Below are positions 1 to 10,916 of a stretch of DNA of 41,070 nt, piece by piece. The translations under genes and the position numbers were made by a program. The notes below the pieces were generated by a model. It saw only the letters and a list, made by a program, of their open reading frames with translations. It had not been told where the DNA came from and did not search any database. Each line of letters begins with the position of its first letter. Position 1 is the stretch's first letter. The DNA is from Streptomyces sp. CoH27 (GTDB taxonomy: Bacteria > Actinomycetota > Actinomycetes > Streptomycetales > Streptomycetaceae): the NCBI RefSeq assembly GCF_020181035.1, contig NZ_JAIQYY010000028.1, forward strand, positions 48,733 through 89,802, written 5' to 3'.

Positions 1-1274
1 TCCTCCCGGCAGGCCACCACCAGGCGGGTGCCGGTCTCGCGGAGCCAGGCGGTCGTGCCCTGGATCCATTCGGCCAGGCGGTGGGCCAGGACGGGGGGCA
101 TCTCCTCGGGGCCGTCCAGCAGGAGGAGCAGGGGGCGGCCGGCGGTCGCGGCGAGGCGGGCCACGCGCTCGGGGGTGTGGTCGCCGAGGTCGGCGGGGTG
201 GCCGCCGCGTGCGGCGGCGACGATACGGGCGGCGCGCTCCAGGGTGCGGCGGGCCGCGTCGGCCACGGAGCCGTCGGCGTCCGCCAGGTCGGCGCCGCGC
301 AGCCACAGCGTGGGCGCGGGCCGCTCGGTACGGGCCCGGCGTGCGGCCAGGGCCGCGAGCTCCGTCGTACGGCCGCTGCCCGGAGCGCCGACGAGGGCGA
401 GTACCCTCCGGTCGCCGTCCGTGAAGGCCGCCAACTCCCTTGCCTGGAGGGCGCGTTCGACCGGCTCCGGGCCGGACTGCGGGGCGGCCTGGCCGACCGA
501 GGTGGCGGTCAGCTCCAGGATGCCGGCCGGGTTGAGGTCGGCGCCGTACGCGGGCACGGTCGCCGCGTTGCGGGCGAGCAGCTCGCCGAGGGGGCCGTCG
601 GCGGGCCGCAGCGGGACCGCGAAGGCCGCGTCGCGCTGCGCGGAGTGCAGGGCCGTGCCGACGACGCCGAGGACCGCGCCGGTCCGCGCGTCCAGCACCG
701 GTGCGCCCGCCGCGCCGCCGCCGAGCCGCAGGGCGTCCCGGCCGCCGGTGCCGATGGCCAGCTCCAGCGCGTCCTGGAGCAGATGGAAGCGGTCGGTGGC
801 GGTGTACGTCACCTCGGTGGCGGCCAGCACCCGCGCCTGACGCCAGCAGCCCGCGGGGAGCCGTACATACGTACCGGCGTCGATCCGCTCTCGCACGGTC
901 AGCGGCAGCGGGGACAGGCCCAGCCCCTCGGCGCGGATGAGGGCCAGGTCACGGTCGGGCAGCGGGATGACGGCGGAGGCGTCCACGACGCGGACGCGCT
1001 CGCCCGTGCCCTCGTCGGCGGCGTGCAGCACGAGCCGGGGCAGACCGTCGACGGCTTCGTGGCTGGTGAGCAGGGTGCCGTCGTGATCGGCGAGGAAACC
1101 GATGCCCCGGGGGCGGCCGGCCAGGTCGCGGATCTGGACCAGCGCGGGAGTGGGGTCGGGCGGAGCGTGCAGCGGGGCGGGGGTGCGGCCGGTGCCGTCC
1201 GGCGTTTCCCGTTCCCCCGTACCGTCCGCCGGCTCCCCGCGACCGCTTCCGGTGCGCGGGCCCCGTCCCGCCAT
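1..1274 (-). CDS. Trypsin-like (catalytically altered) plus P-loop NTPase protein, 3' end outside window
   Basis: The start is an ATG at 1274-1272 and the frame stays open to the left edge, so the C-terminal part is missing. After a low-complexity N-terminus comes a trypsin/HtrA-like fold: a His region (LLTSHEAV, about residue 65), an Asp region (DRDLALIR) and a Ser region that reads GGAAGAPVLD. The catalytic serine of the usual GxSGxP motif is therefore alanine. A P-loop NTPase begins near residue 295 with GAPGSGRTT, where Arg replaces the usual Lys, followed by a Walker B-like LLLLLDGPEE. This order resembles the large actinobacterial protease-fold/NACHT-type proteins that often end in WD40 or TPR repeats, but that end cannot be seen here. 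The domain calls are good. Whether it acts as a sensor or scaffold rather than a protease is inference. Confidence 0.7.
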   Translation of the reverse strand, partial: MAGRGPRTGSGRGEPADGTGERETPDGTGRTPAPLHAPPDPTPALVQIRDLAGRPRGIGFLADHDGTLLTSHEAVDGLPRLVLHAADEGTGERVRVVDASAVIPLPDRDLALIRAEGLGLSPLPLTVRERIDAGTYVRLPAGCWRQARVLAATEVTYTATDRFHLLQDALELAIGTGGRDALRLGGGAAGAPVLDARTGAVLGVVGTALHSAQRDAAFAVPLRPADGPLGELLARNAATVPAYGADLNPAGILELTATSVGQAAPQSGPEPVERALQARELAAFTDGDRRVLALVGAPGSGRTTELAALAARRARTERPAPTLWLRGADLADADGSVADAARRTLERAARIVAAARGGHPADLGDHTPERVARLAATAGRPLLLLLDGPEEMPPVLAHRLAEWIQGTTAWLRETGTRLVVACRE

Positions 1275-1457
1275 GCCGTACCTCCCCGCCCGTACCCGTG
1301 CCCTGTGCACGACGGTAGGCGCGCGGTGATCGGCGCGACAGATCGCGTGGCGAACGCGCCCCCGTCCGCTCCCCCGGTTCACTCCGAGCGCCTGCCCGGA
1401 CGGGTGAATAGTCGGGTGCCGCTGGATAACCCTGGAGGTGGGGGAACCGAGGGGGGA

Positions 1458-1507
1458 CCGTGGAGCGGCGGCAGGGGCCCGCCCCGTGGCCGGCCGCCGC
1501 TCCACGG
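1458..1507 (-). terminator. Strong hairpin downstream of truB
   Basis: A perfect 14-bp inverted repeat (1458-1471 against 1494-1507) has a 22-nt GC-rich loop that can itself pair. It starts about 20 nt past the truB stop on the minus strand and lies between truB and the next minus-strand gene, so it probably ends the rimP-to-truB transcript. There is no U-tract, which is usual for Streptomyces terminators. Confidence 0.7.
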
Positions 1508-1527
1508 GCGACACGCACGCATCCGTC

Positions 1528-2433
1528 TCAGCCGAAGACGGCCAGGCTCTTGGCCTTGCCCTTCTGTTCCTCGACGAGCGCCAGGAAGCGTTCCTCGGTG
1601 TCGAAGACGGCGACGGGGCCGGCGCCCGCGTACGCGTCGGGCATCTCCAGCCGGACGCCGTTCAGCAGCAGCCGGGCCCGCCTGGCGTCCACCTGCCAGC
1701 GCGGAAAGGCAGCCGAGGCGGCCTCGGCGACCGGCATCACGGTCAGCTCCTGCTGGAGCTGGTCCAGCGTCTTCGCCGCGTCCAGCTTGTACGGCCCGAC
1801 GCGCGTCCGGCGCAGCGCGGTGAGGTGGCCGCCGACGCCGAGGTCGGCGCCCAGGTCGCGGGCGAGGGCGCGGATGTAGGTGCCGGAGGAGCAGACGACC
1901 GAGACGACCAGGTCGAGGACCTGGGTGCCGTCCTCGGCGACCGCGTCCCGGACGTCGTACACCGTGAAGGAGGAGACCGTCACCGGGCGGGCCGGGATCT
2001 CGAAGTCCTCGCCCTCGCGGGCCCGCTTGTACGACCGCACGCCGTCGATCTTGATGGCGCTGACCTTGGACGGCACCTGCATGATGTCGCCGGTCAGCTT
2101 GGCGATGCCGGTGTCAATGGCGTCCCGGGTCACCTTGGAGGCGTCGGTGGACGAGGTGATCTCGCCCTCGGCGTCGTCGGTGACCGTGTTCTGGCCCAGG
2201 CGGATGGTGCCCAGGTACTCCTTCTCGGTCAGCGCGAGGTGGCCGAGGAGCTTGGTGGCACGCTCGACGCCGAGGACCAGGACTCCGGTCGCCATCGGGT
2301 CGAGGGTGCCGGCGTGGCCGACGCGGCGGGTCCGGGCGATCCCGCGCATCTTGGCGACCACGTCGTGCGAAGTGAAACCCGACGGCTTGTCGACGATGAC
2401 GAGGCCGTCGGGCGGGGTGGGCTTGCTGGTCAT
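1528..2433 (-). CDS. truB: tRNA pseudouridine(55) synthase TruB
   Basis: TruB converts U55 of the tRNA T-loop to pseudouridine. The 301-aa protein has the family's N-terminal VDKPSGFTSHDVV motif and the catalytic-Asp motif GHAGTLDPMATGVL near residue 45. The RNA-contacting TYIRALARDLG segment is near residue 187, and a C-terminal PUA-like region follows. Length and motif order are normal. Its ATG overlaps the rbfA stop by 4 nt (ATGA), so the two are translationally coupled at the end of the nusA/infB group. Confidence 0.97.
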   Translation of the reverse strand: MTSKPTPPDGLVIVDKPSGFTSHDVVAKMRGIARTRRVGHAGTLDPMATGVLVLGVERATKLLGHLALTEKEYLGTIRLGQNTVTDDAEGEITSSTDASKVTRDAIDTGIAKLTGDIMQVPSKVSAIKIDGVRSYKRAREGEDFEIPARPVTVSSFTVYDVRDAVAEDGTQVLDLVVSVVCSSGTYIRALARDLGADLGVGGHLTALRRTRVGPYKLDAAKTLDQLQQELTVMPVAEAASAAFPRWQVDARRARLLLNGVRLEMPDAYAGAGPVAVFDTEERFLALVEEQKGKAKSLAVFG

Positions 2434-2882
2434 TCGGCGCTGTCGTCCGTCTCCTCGTCGGTACCCGGCTTCTTGTACGGGTCCGCCTCACCGGCGTACG
2501 TGGCGCCCGCGGACGCCTCGCGCACCGCGGCGTCGGACTGCCGGGCCCGGTCGAGGAGGTCCTCGATGGTCCGGGCGGTGTCCGGCAGGGCGTCCGCGAC
2601 GAAGGTCAGGGTCGGCGTGAACTTCACGCCGGCGGCCCTGCCGACCTCCGACCGGAGGATGCCCTTGGCGCTCTCCAGACCGGCGGCCGCGGCCTGCCGC
2701 TCCTCGTCGTCGCCGTAGACCGTGTAGAAGACGGTCGCCTCCCGCAGGTCACCCGTGACGCGGGTGTCCGTGATGGTGACGTGCGAGCCGAGCCGCGGGT
2801 CCTTGATCCCGCGCTGCAGCTTCTGGGCCACCACCTCTCGGATGAGGTCCGCCAGCCTTTTCGCCCGCGCGTTGTCGGCCAC
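2430..2882 (-). CDS. rbfA: 30S ribosome-binding factor RbfA
   Basis: RbfA is a small KH-fold protein needed for late 30S subunit maturation and 16S rRNA 5'-end processing. The 150-aa product starts at a GTG (2882-2880). It carries the family features: ARAKRLADLIREVVAQ at the N-terminus, then a DPRLGSHVTITDTRVTGDL segment and an LRSEVGRAAGVKFTPTLTF core near residue 80. The acidic C-terminal tail (about 20 residues rich in Asp and Glu) is typical of actinobacterial RbfA. It lies between the DUF503 gene and truB and is coupled to truB. Confidence 0.96.
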   Translation of the reverse strand: MADNARAKRLADLIREVVAQKLQRGIKDPRLGSHVTITDTRVTGDLREATVFYTVYGDDEERQAAAAGLESAKGILRSEVGRAAGVKFTPTLTFVADALPDTARTIEDLLDRARQSDAAVREASAGATYAGEADPYKKPGTDEETDDSAE

Positions 2883-2958
2883 TGGTCCGTCTCCCGTTCT
2901 TTCTTCTTCTTGCGTTCTGTGCTCGGTCGTCGGCGTTCCGTCGGTCAGCCGTCGGCGT

Positions 2959-3252
2959 TCAGTCGTCTTCGCCGTGGAAACGGCGTCGTACCGACAGCAG
3001 TTCCACCTCGGGGCGGCCGGCGACCAGCCGTTCGCACCGGTCGAGTACGTCGCTCAGGTGCCCGGCGTCGCCGGAGACCATCGCCAGGCCGATGCAGGCC
3101 CTGCGATGGAGGTGCATGTGGTCCACCTCGGCCGCGCTCACCGCGTACTTCCGCTGGAGTTCGGCCACGATCGGGCGGACGACGGAGCGCTTCTCCTTCA
3201 GCGAGTGGACGTCGCCGAGGAGGAGGTCGAAGGACAGAGTCCCCACGTACAT
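2959..3252 (-). CDS. DUF503 (YlxP-like) protein
   Basis: This 97-aa protein of the DUF503/YlxP family is recognised by the N-terminal motif LSFDLLLGDVHSLKEKRSVV and the central RACIGLAMVSGD segment. Family members are usually encoded between infB and rbfA, as here, and have been linked to ribosome biogenesis, but no biochemical activity can be assigned from the sequence. The start is ATG at 3252-3250. It is separated from infB by 185 bp that contain a strong hairpin, so it may be partly uncoupled from infB expression. Confidence 0.9.
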   Translation of the reverse strand: MYVGTLSFDLLLGDVHSLKEKRSVVRPIVAELQRKYAVSAAEVDHMHLHRRACIGLAMVSGDAGHLSDVLDRCERLVAGRPEVELLSVRRRFHGEDD

Positions 3253-3389
3253 GTGTATAGCCGGTTCACCCGCCGGTACGGGATCGATGGCCCCTTGGCC
3301 GTGTGGCCGGGGACATCAAGAACGGTACCGCGTACCCGCCGGTGGCTCGACAGGGTTTACGCGGCACCCTTGGCTGCGCGCAACGGGGC

Positions 3390-3422
3390 GCTGGCCGGCG
3401 GAACAGCGTTCCGCCGGCCAGC
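3390..3422 (-). terminator. Perfect 15-bp hairpin just after infB
   Basis: Two 15-nt arms (3390-3404 and 3408-3422) are perfect reverse complements around a 3-nt loop. The hairpin begins 16 nt past the infB stop on the minus strand. It could terminate or attenuate transcription before the DUF503-rbfA-truB genes, or act as a 3'-end stabiliser or processing site. Confidence 0.65.
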
Positions 3423-3437
3423 ACGAACCGTGGGCCG

Positions 3438-6512
<3,075 letters not shown>

Positions 6513-6562
6513 TTCGCTCCTTTGAGGTCCGGGTTGAAGCCGGACCGTCGCTAGTTCATGGG

Positions 6563-6595
6563 CGTACTCATCGCGTACTCATCGAGTGCTCATCG
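6563..6595. repeat. Three tandem 11-bp repeats between ylxR and infB
   Basis: The unit CGTACTCATCG occurs exactly at 6563-6573 and 6574-6584 and again at 6585-6595 with two changes. The array lies in the ylxR-infB leader, 51 nt before the infB start codon on the minus strand. The function is unknown; a leader-level control element is possible. Confidence 0.6.
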
Positions 6596-6659
6596 CAATC
6601 TCGACCTGCTTTCGACTCGCGAGGTACCAGGCCGCACGGGGGGTTCCGCACGGCACGTC

Positions 6660-6956
6660 TTACGGTGTTGCCTGCTCGGCAACTGTTGTCTGCTCGACGT
6701 ATCGACGCAACGCCTTTGTGTCGAGCGGCCCCGGGGCGCGCAGTGCCCGCGGGAACGCCCGGCGGCGAACCGCCTGGTCGAGACAGACCAGGGCGGGGTG
6801 TACATAGGCACCCCGGCCGGGCAGCGTACCGCGAGGATCGGGGGCGCATGCGTCCTCGATCCTCACGATCCGCAGGAGATCGTCCTTGGCCGCCCGCTCC
6901 CGGCACCCCACACAGGTGCGTTCAGGGCAGACTCCGGTGTGCGTCCGGCCAGACAC
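6660..6956 (-). CDS. YlxR/RnpM family RNA-binding protein
   Basis: This small basic protein of the YlxR (DUF448) family is encoded between nusA and infB, its conserved position. The family motif ERTCVGCRERAAKDDLLRIV is near the N-terminus, followed by GRGAYVHPALVCLDQAVRRR, which is the typical second half. Family members bind RNA; the Bacillus homologue has been reported to modulate RNase P. I place the start at GTG 6956-6954. An in-frame TTG at 6962-6960 is closer to the GGGGAGG ribosome-binding site and is an alternative. The product is 98 aa. Confidence 0.92.
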   Translation of the reverse strand: MSGRTHTGVCPERTCVGCRERAAKDDLLRIVRIEDACAPDPRGTLPGRGAYVHPALVCLDQAVRRRAFPRALRAPGPLDTKALRRYVEQTTVAEQATP

Positions 6957-7057
6957 AGTCAAGTCTACCTCCCCGTACCGACCTCACCCCTTTGGGGCAA
7001 AGATCGAACGGTTGTTGTCGTGATCTCAGCGGCCTGCGGCTGGGATTTATTCCCCGC

Positions 7058-8044
7058 CTACTCCCCGGCCTGCTCGGTGTCGGGCCGGATGTCGATGCGC
7101 CAGCCGGTGAGGCGGGCGGCGAGGCGGGCGTTCTGCCCCTCCTTGCCGATCGCCAGCGACAGCTGGTAGTCCGGCACGGTCACCCGGGCGGAGCGGGAGG
7201 CGAGGTCGACGACCTCCACCTTGCTCACCCGAGCGGGTGACAGGGCGTTCGCCACCATCTCCGCCGGGTCGTCCGACCAGTCGACGATGTCGATCTTCTC
7301 GCCGTTCAGCTCGCCCATCACGTTGCGCACCCGGCCGCCCATCGGGCCGATGCAAGCGCCCTTGGCGTTCAGACCCGAACGGGTGGACCGTACGGCGATC
7401 TTGGTGCGGTGGCCGGCCTCGCGGGCGATCGCCGCGATCTCGACCGACCCGTCGGCGATCTCCGGCACCTCCAGGGCGAAGAGCTTCTTCACCAGGTTGG
7501 GGTGCGTCCGGGACAGGGTCACCGACGGGCCGCGCACGCCCTTCGCCACGCGGACGACGTACGACCGCAGGCGCAAGCCGTGCGGGTAGGTCTCGCCGGG
7601 CGCCTGCTCCTGCACCGGCAGGATGGCCTCCAGCTTGCCGATGTCGACCAGCACGTTCTTCGGGTCGCGGCCCTGCTGGACCACGCCGGTGACGATGTCG
7701 CCCTCGCGGCCCGCGTACTCACCGAGCGTGGCGTCGTCCTCGGCGTCGCGCAGGCGCTGCAGGATCACCTGCTTGGCGGTGGTGGCGGCGATGCGTCCGA
7801 AGCCCGACGGGGTGTCGTCGAACTCGCGCGCCTCCTGCCCCTCCTCCAGGTCCTCGGGGTCCTCCTTCGCCCACACGGTCACATGCCCGGTCTCCCGGTT
7901 GAGCTCCACGCGCGCGTGTCGGCGGCTTCCCTCGGTGCGGTGGTAGGCGATGAGGAGGGCCGACTCGATCGCCTCGACCAGCAGGTCGAAGGAGATCTCC
8001 TTCTCCCTGACCAAGCCCCGCAGGGCGCTCATGTCGATGTCCAC
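7058..8044 (-). CDS. nusA: Transcription termination/antitermination factor NusA
   Basis: NusA binds RNA polymerase and nascent RNA and modulates pausing, termination and antitermination. The 328-aa protein has the N-terminal RNAP-binding domain (residues 1-125), an S1 domain (EGDIVTGVVQQGRDPKNVLVDIG, from about 133) and two KH domains, with IGPMGGRVRNVMGELNGEKID in KH1 and IGKEGQNARLAARLTGWRIDI in KH2. It lacks the C-terminal acidic repeats of the E. coli protein, as expected for actinobacteria. The start is a GTG 2 nt after the rimP stop, so it follows rimP in one transcript. Confidence 0.97.
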   Translation of the reverse strand: MDIDMSALRGLVREKEISFDLLVEAIESALLIAYHRTEGSRRHARVELNRETGHVTVWAKEDPEDLEEGQEAREFDDTPSGFGRIAATTAKQVILQRLRDAEDDATLGEYAGREGDIVTGVVQQGRDPKNVLVDIGKLEAILPVQEQAPGETYPHGLRLRSYVVRVAKGVRGPSVTLSRTHPNLVKKLFALEVPEIADGSVEIAAIAREAGHRTKIAVRSTRSGLNAKGACIGPMGGRVRNVMGELNGEKIDIVDWSDDPAEMVANALSPARVSKVEVVDLASRSARVTVPDYQLSLAIGKEGQNARLAARLTGWRIDIRPDTEQAGE

Positions 8045-8046
8045 GG

Positions 8047-8565
8047 CTACGCCTCCTCCTCTTCCTTCATGTCTTTCTTGTCCGTCTTGTCTTTGCGGCT
8101 GAACTCGACCTGCACGCGCGCCTTGGCGATCTCCGGGAAGGCGAGGCGGCGGGTGGTGGCCTTGCGGCCCTTGACCCCGGGGACCTCCAGGTCCACGCCC
8201 TCGTCGTCGACGTCCAGGATCCGGGCGACCAGCTCGCCGCCCTCGGTCAGCTGGAACTTCACGAGCCGGTCCGTGGCGCGCACGAAGTGACGCTGCTCGG
8301 TGAGGAGGCGCTCCGCGCCAGGGGTGCCGACCTCCAGGTCGTACGCCGCGTCACCCATCGCGTTGGTCTCGTCGAGCTTCGCCGAGAGCGCACGGCTCAC
8401 ATCGGCGATGGCGTCCAGATCGGCTCCGGTGTCGGAGTCGACGACCACACGCAGCACCCGCTTGCGTCCGACGGAGTCCACGGCGATCTCTTCGAGATCC
8501 AGCCCCTGGGAGGTGACGAGCGGTTCCAGCAGCTCTCGCAGCCTCTCGCTCTGGGTGGTGCTCAT
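8047..8565 (-). CDS. rimP: Ribosome maturation factor RimP
   Basis: RimP is a 30S subunit maturation factor. The 172-aa product starts at ATG 8565-8563 with GGAG in good position upstream; an open frame extends further upstream but has no RimP similarity there. Motifs include LVTSQGLDLEEIAVDSVGRKRVLRVVVD split over the N-terminal domain, the family signature VSRALSAKLDE, and a DLEVGTPGAERLLTEQRHF segment. A Lys/Asp/Glu-rich tail closes the protein. It heads the rimP-nusA-ylxR-infB group and its promoter should lie in 8566-8891. Confidence 0.95.
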   Translation of the reverse strand: MSTTQSERLRELLEPLVTSQGLDLEEIAVDSVGRKRVLRVVVDSDTGADLDAIADVSRALSAKLDETNAMGDAAYDLEVGTPGAERLLTEQRHFVRATDRLVKFQLTEGGELVARILDVDDEGVDLEVPGVKGRKATTRRLAFPEIAKARVQVEFSRKDKTDKKDMKEEEEA

Positions 8566-8891
8566 CCGGGTGACTCCTCGGCCGCGTGTGCTGTTGTGGG
8601 ATGGGTCGCGTGTCTGGTCAAAGGGTATCCGGTCGCGGGGAGTGATGCGTGCTGCCTCCGGCGGGGGGCCGGTGCGCCTTCGGGCTCGGAGGGCTGGGGT
8701 TTCCGGGCGGGTGCGGGTTGTGGGGACTGTTCGCGCCCACGCGGCGGAGCCGCATATCGATACGGTCCCGCGCCCGTTGGGTGGGTCCCACTGAGCCGGT
8801 GACATCAGGCGTGGGGGTACGCGGGTACCGTGATCACGGCGGAGCTCCTTCCCGCCCGTGTGTTCGTACGAGGCCCCCGAGGACGTCAGCC
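8566..8891. promoter_or_regulatory. Divergent intergenic region, rimP / lipoprotein gene
   Basis: These 326 bp separate two divergently read genes and must hold the promoter of the rimP operon and that of the lipoprotein gene. I could not pick out a convincing -35/-10 pair, operator or RNA gene. The open frames crossing it show no recognisable protein. Confidence 0.4.
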
Positions 8892-9407
8892 GTGCCGTAC
8901 CCCTCACCTTTGCGTGCCCCCTCGGGGCCGCGCAGAAGATCCCTGCTCGCCTCGGCCGCCGGGGCCGCTCTGCTGACGGGCTGTACGAGTGGTCCGGACT
9001 CCGGCGGCGACGGGAGCTCCTCGGTGACCGCGCGGGCACGCGCGCGTGCGGCGCGGGACAGTGCGGGGCTGCTGGCGCGGTACGACGCCGTGCTCGCCGC
9101 GTATCCGGGGCTCGCGGAGCGGCTGCGGCCGCTGCGGGCCCAGGTGGCGGCGCACGTGCAGGCGTTCACGGACGGTACGGCGCCCACGCCCGCCCCCGCG
9201 AAGTCCTCGGCCTCCCCCTCCCCCGCGCCGGCCGTCCCGGCCACCGAGAAGGCCGCCCTCGCCGCACTGGCCGGCGCCGAGCGCACCCTCGCCGATCAGC
9301 GGGCCAAGGCCCTGCTGGACGTGCCGGGCGAGCTGGCACGGCTGCTGGCGTCGGTGGCGGCGGCCGGGGCCGCGCACGCGTATCTGCTGACCGAGGGGGC
9401 CAAGTGA
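8892..9407 (+). CDS. Tat-type lipoprotein of unknown function
   Basis: The 171-aa product starts at GTG 8892 with GAGGA about 8 nt upstream. It has a twin-arginine-like signal (PRRRSLLASAAGAALLTGC) ending in an LTGC lipobox near residue 31, so it should be a membrane-anchored exported lipoprotein. The mature part is Ala-rich and helical, interrupted by a Pro/Ser/Ala linker near residue 100. No family is recognised with certainty. The stop overlaps the DUF4439 start by 4 nt, so the two proteins are made together. Confidence 0.75.
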   Translation: MPYPSPLRAPSGPRRRSLLASAAGAALLTGCTSGPDSGGDGSSSVTARARARAARDSAGLLARYDAVLAAYPGLAERLRPLRAQVAAHVQAFTDGTAPTPAPAKSSASPSPAPAVPATEKAALAALAGAERTLADQRAKALLDVPGELARLLASVAAAGAAHAYLLTEGAK

Positions 9408-9910
9408 GTGACGAGGCGAAGAAGGCCGACCTGACCGCGTTGCAGGCAGCGCTGGCGGCCGAGCACGCGGCCGTGTACGGATACGGCGTCGTCGGCGGGC
9501 GGATCGCCGCGGCGCGCCGGAGCGAGGCGCGGGCGGCGTGGGACGCCCACCGGGCCCGCCGGGACGCGCTGGTGCGTGAGGTGCGCGATCTGGGCGGCGA
9601 ACCGGTCGCCGCGGACGCCGCGTATGCACTGCCGTTCCTGGTGCCGGACTCGGCGGCCGCGGTACGGCTCGCCGCGCGGCTGGAGGAGCGGCTGGCCGGG
9701 GTGTACGCGGACCTGGTGCGGGCGGCGACGGGCGCGCGGCGCGGCTCGGCCGCCGGGGCGCTGCGGGAGGCCGCGGTGCGCGCGGCGCGCTGGAGCGGGG
9801 AGAGCGTAACCTTCCCTGGGCTCGCCGAGCGGGCCGCTGAGAACGGGGGGACGACCGGGACGGGTGCGGCCGGTACGGCGCCGTCGGCCTCCGCCTCGAC
9901 GGCACCCTGA
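9404..9910 (+). CDS. DUF4439 ferritin-like domain protein
   Basis: The 168-aa protein begins at a GTG that overlaps the stop of the lipoprotein gene (GTGA). LQAALAAEHAAVYGYGVVGG followed by AHRARRDALVREVRDLGG matches the DUF4439 ferritin-like four-helix fold. An ALPFLVPDSAAAVRLAARLEERLAGVY segment in the middle completes it. The helices keep Glu and His residues at positions where ferritin-like proteins bind metal, but metal binding is not proven. The C-terminal 25 residues are Gly/Thr/Ala/Ser-rich and probably disordered. There is no signal peptide. Confidence 0.85.
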   Translation: MSDEAKKADLTALQAALAAEHAAVYGYGVVGGRIAAARRSEARAAWDAHRARRDALVREVRDLGGEPVAADAAYALPFLVPDSAAAVRLAARLEERLAGVYADLVRAATGARRGSAAGALREAAVRAARWSGESVTFPGLAERAAENGGTTGTGAAGTAPSASASTAP

Positions 9911-9955
9911 CCCGCCCCCCACGGCACGACCCGGACTGGAAGGAAACGCTCGCGC

Positions 9956-10855
9956 ATGGCTTTCGAACCGCCGCCCCGCCTGATCCGGGCGCTCGGTGAG
10001 ACGGCACCGGACGGCGACGGCTGGCTGGCGGAGCTGCCCGCAGCCGCCGAACGGGCCGTCGCCGGGCTGGAGTTGACCGTGGAGCGGGTGCAGGTGCCGG
10101 GCGGTCGTAGCAGCCTGGTGCTGCTGGTGCGGCGGGCGGACGGCACCCCGGCCGTGCTGAAGCTGGCCCCGCCCCGGGCCCGCCCGGAAAGTGAGCGGGC
10201 GGCGCTGGCGCACTGGGGTGGTCTGGGCGCCGTACAGCTGCTGGAGGCCGGTGGCGAGGAGGGCGTGCTGCTGCTGGAGCGGCTGCACCCGGATGTGTCG
10301 GTGCGGTCGCTGCCGGAGGCGAAGGCGCTGCTGGAGGCGGCGGGGACGCTGCGCCGGCTGTGGGTCGAGCCGCCGGCGGAGCATGTCTTCGAGACGGTCG
10401 CCGAGCGCACCGGGCGGCAGGCGGCGGCGATGCGGGCGGGCGCGGAGGCCGACCCGGAGGCGGCGCCGCTGGTCGACGCGGCGCTCGCGGCCCGTGAGGA
10501 GCTGCTGGCCGCGCCACCTGAGCACCGATTGCTGCACGGCACGTTCCGGCAGAGCAAGGTGCTGTCCGGGGAGCGGATGCCGTGGCTGGCGGTGGGTCCG
10601 GATCCGGTGGCCGGCGAGTGCGCCTTCGATCTGGCGCGGCTGGTGCGGGACCGGGTGGAGGACCTGATCGCGACGCCGTCCGGCGCGAGTGCCGTCCGGC
10701 GGCGGATCAAGCGGCTGTCGGAGTCGCTGGAGGTCGATCAGGACCGGTTGCGGGGGTGGACCCTGTTCCGGGCGGTGGAGTCCGGTGTGCGTGCACGAAG
10801 GGTCGGCCGTGAGAAGGATGCGGAACTGCTGCTGGAGTTCGCCGGGTGGCTGTAA
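9956..10855 (+). CDS. APH(6)/HurK-like protein with degenerate kinase motifs
   Basis: The 299-aa product aligns in layout with the streptomycin/hydroxyurea 6-phosphotransferase family: an N-lobe with VLKLAPP, a LERLHPD hinge, and a C-lobe of the form LLHG...PWLA...DPVAGE.AFDLARLVRD. The catalytic-loop HGD reads HGT (LHGTFRQSK), the following Asn is Lys, and the metal-binding Asp of the IDPK motif is Gly (LAVGPDPVAGE). The protein therefore looks like a pseudokinase and should not be called a resistance enzyme. ATG start with AAGGAAA upstream. It lies 45 bp after the DUF4439 gene and is probably co-transcribed with it. Confidence 0.8.
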   Translation: MAFEPPPRLIRALGETAPDGDGWLAELPAAAERAVAGLELTVERVQVPGGRSSLVLLVRRADGTPAVLKLAPPRARPESERAALAHWGGLGAVQLLEAGGEEGVLLLERLHPDVSVRSLPEAKALLEAAGTLRRLWVEPPAEHVFETVAERTGRQAAAMRAGAEADPEAAPLVDAALAAREELLAAPPEHRLLHGTFRQSKVLSGERMPWLAVGPDPVAGECAFDLARLVRDRVEDLIATPSGASAVRRRIKRLSESLEVDQDRLRGWTLFRAVESGVRARRVGREKDAELLLEFAGWL

Positions 10856-10865
10856 GCAGTGAAGG

Positions 10866-10905
10866 AGAAGCCCCCTGGGACCTCCACGGGTCTCAGGGGG
10901 CTTCT
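10866..10905. terminator. Bidirectional terminator between convergent genes
   Basis: A 15-bp stem (10866-10880 with 10891-10905, one G-T pair) with a 10-nt loop lies exactly between the plus-strand kinase-like gene and minus-strand proS, and should serve both. Confidence 0.85.
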
Positions 10906-10916
10906 TCTGCCGAGGC

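Noticed and set aside
9956..10855. Annotation as an aminoglycoside or hydroxyurea resistance kinase
   Set aside because: Catalytic Asp, metal-binding Asn and the DPK Asp are all substituted.
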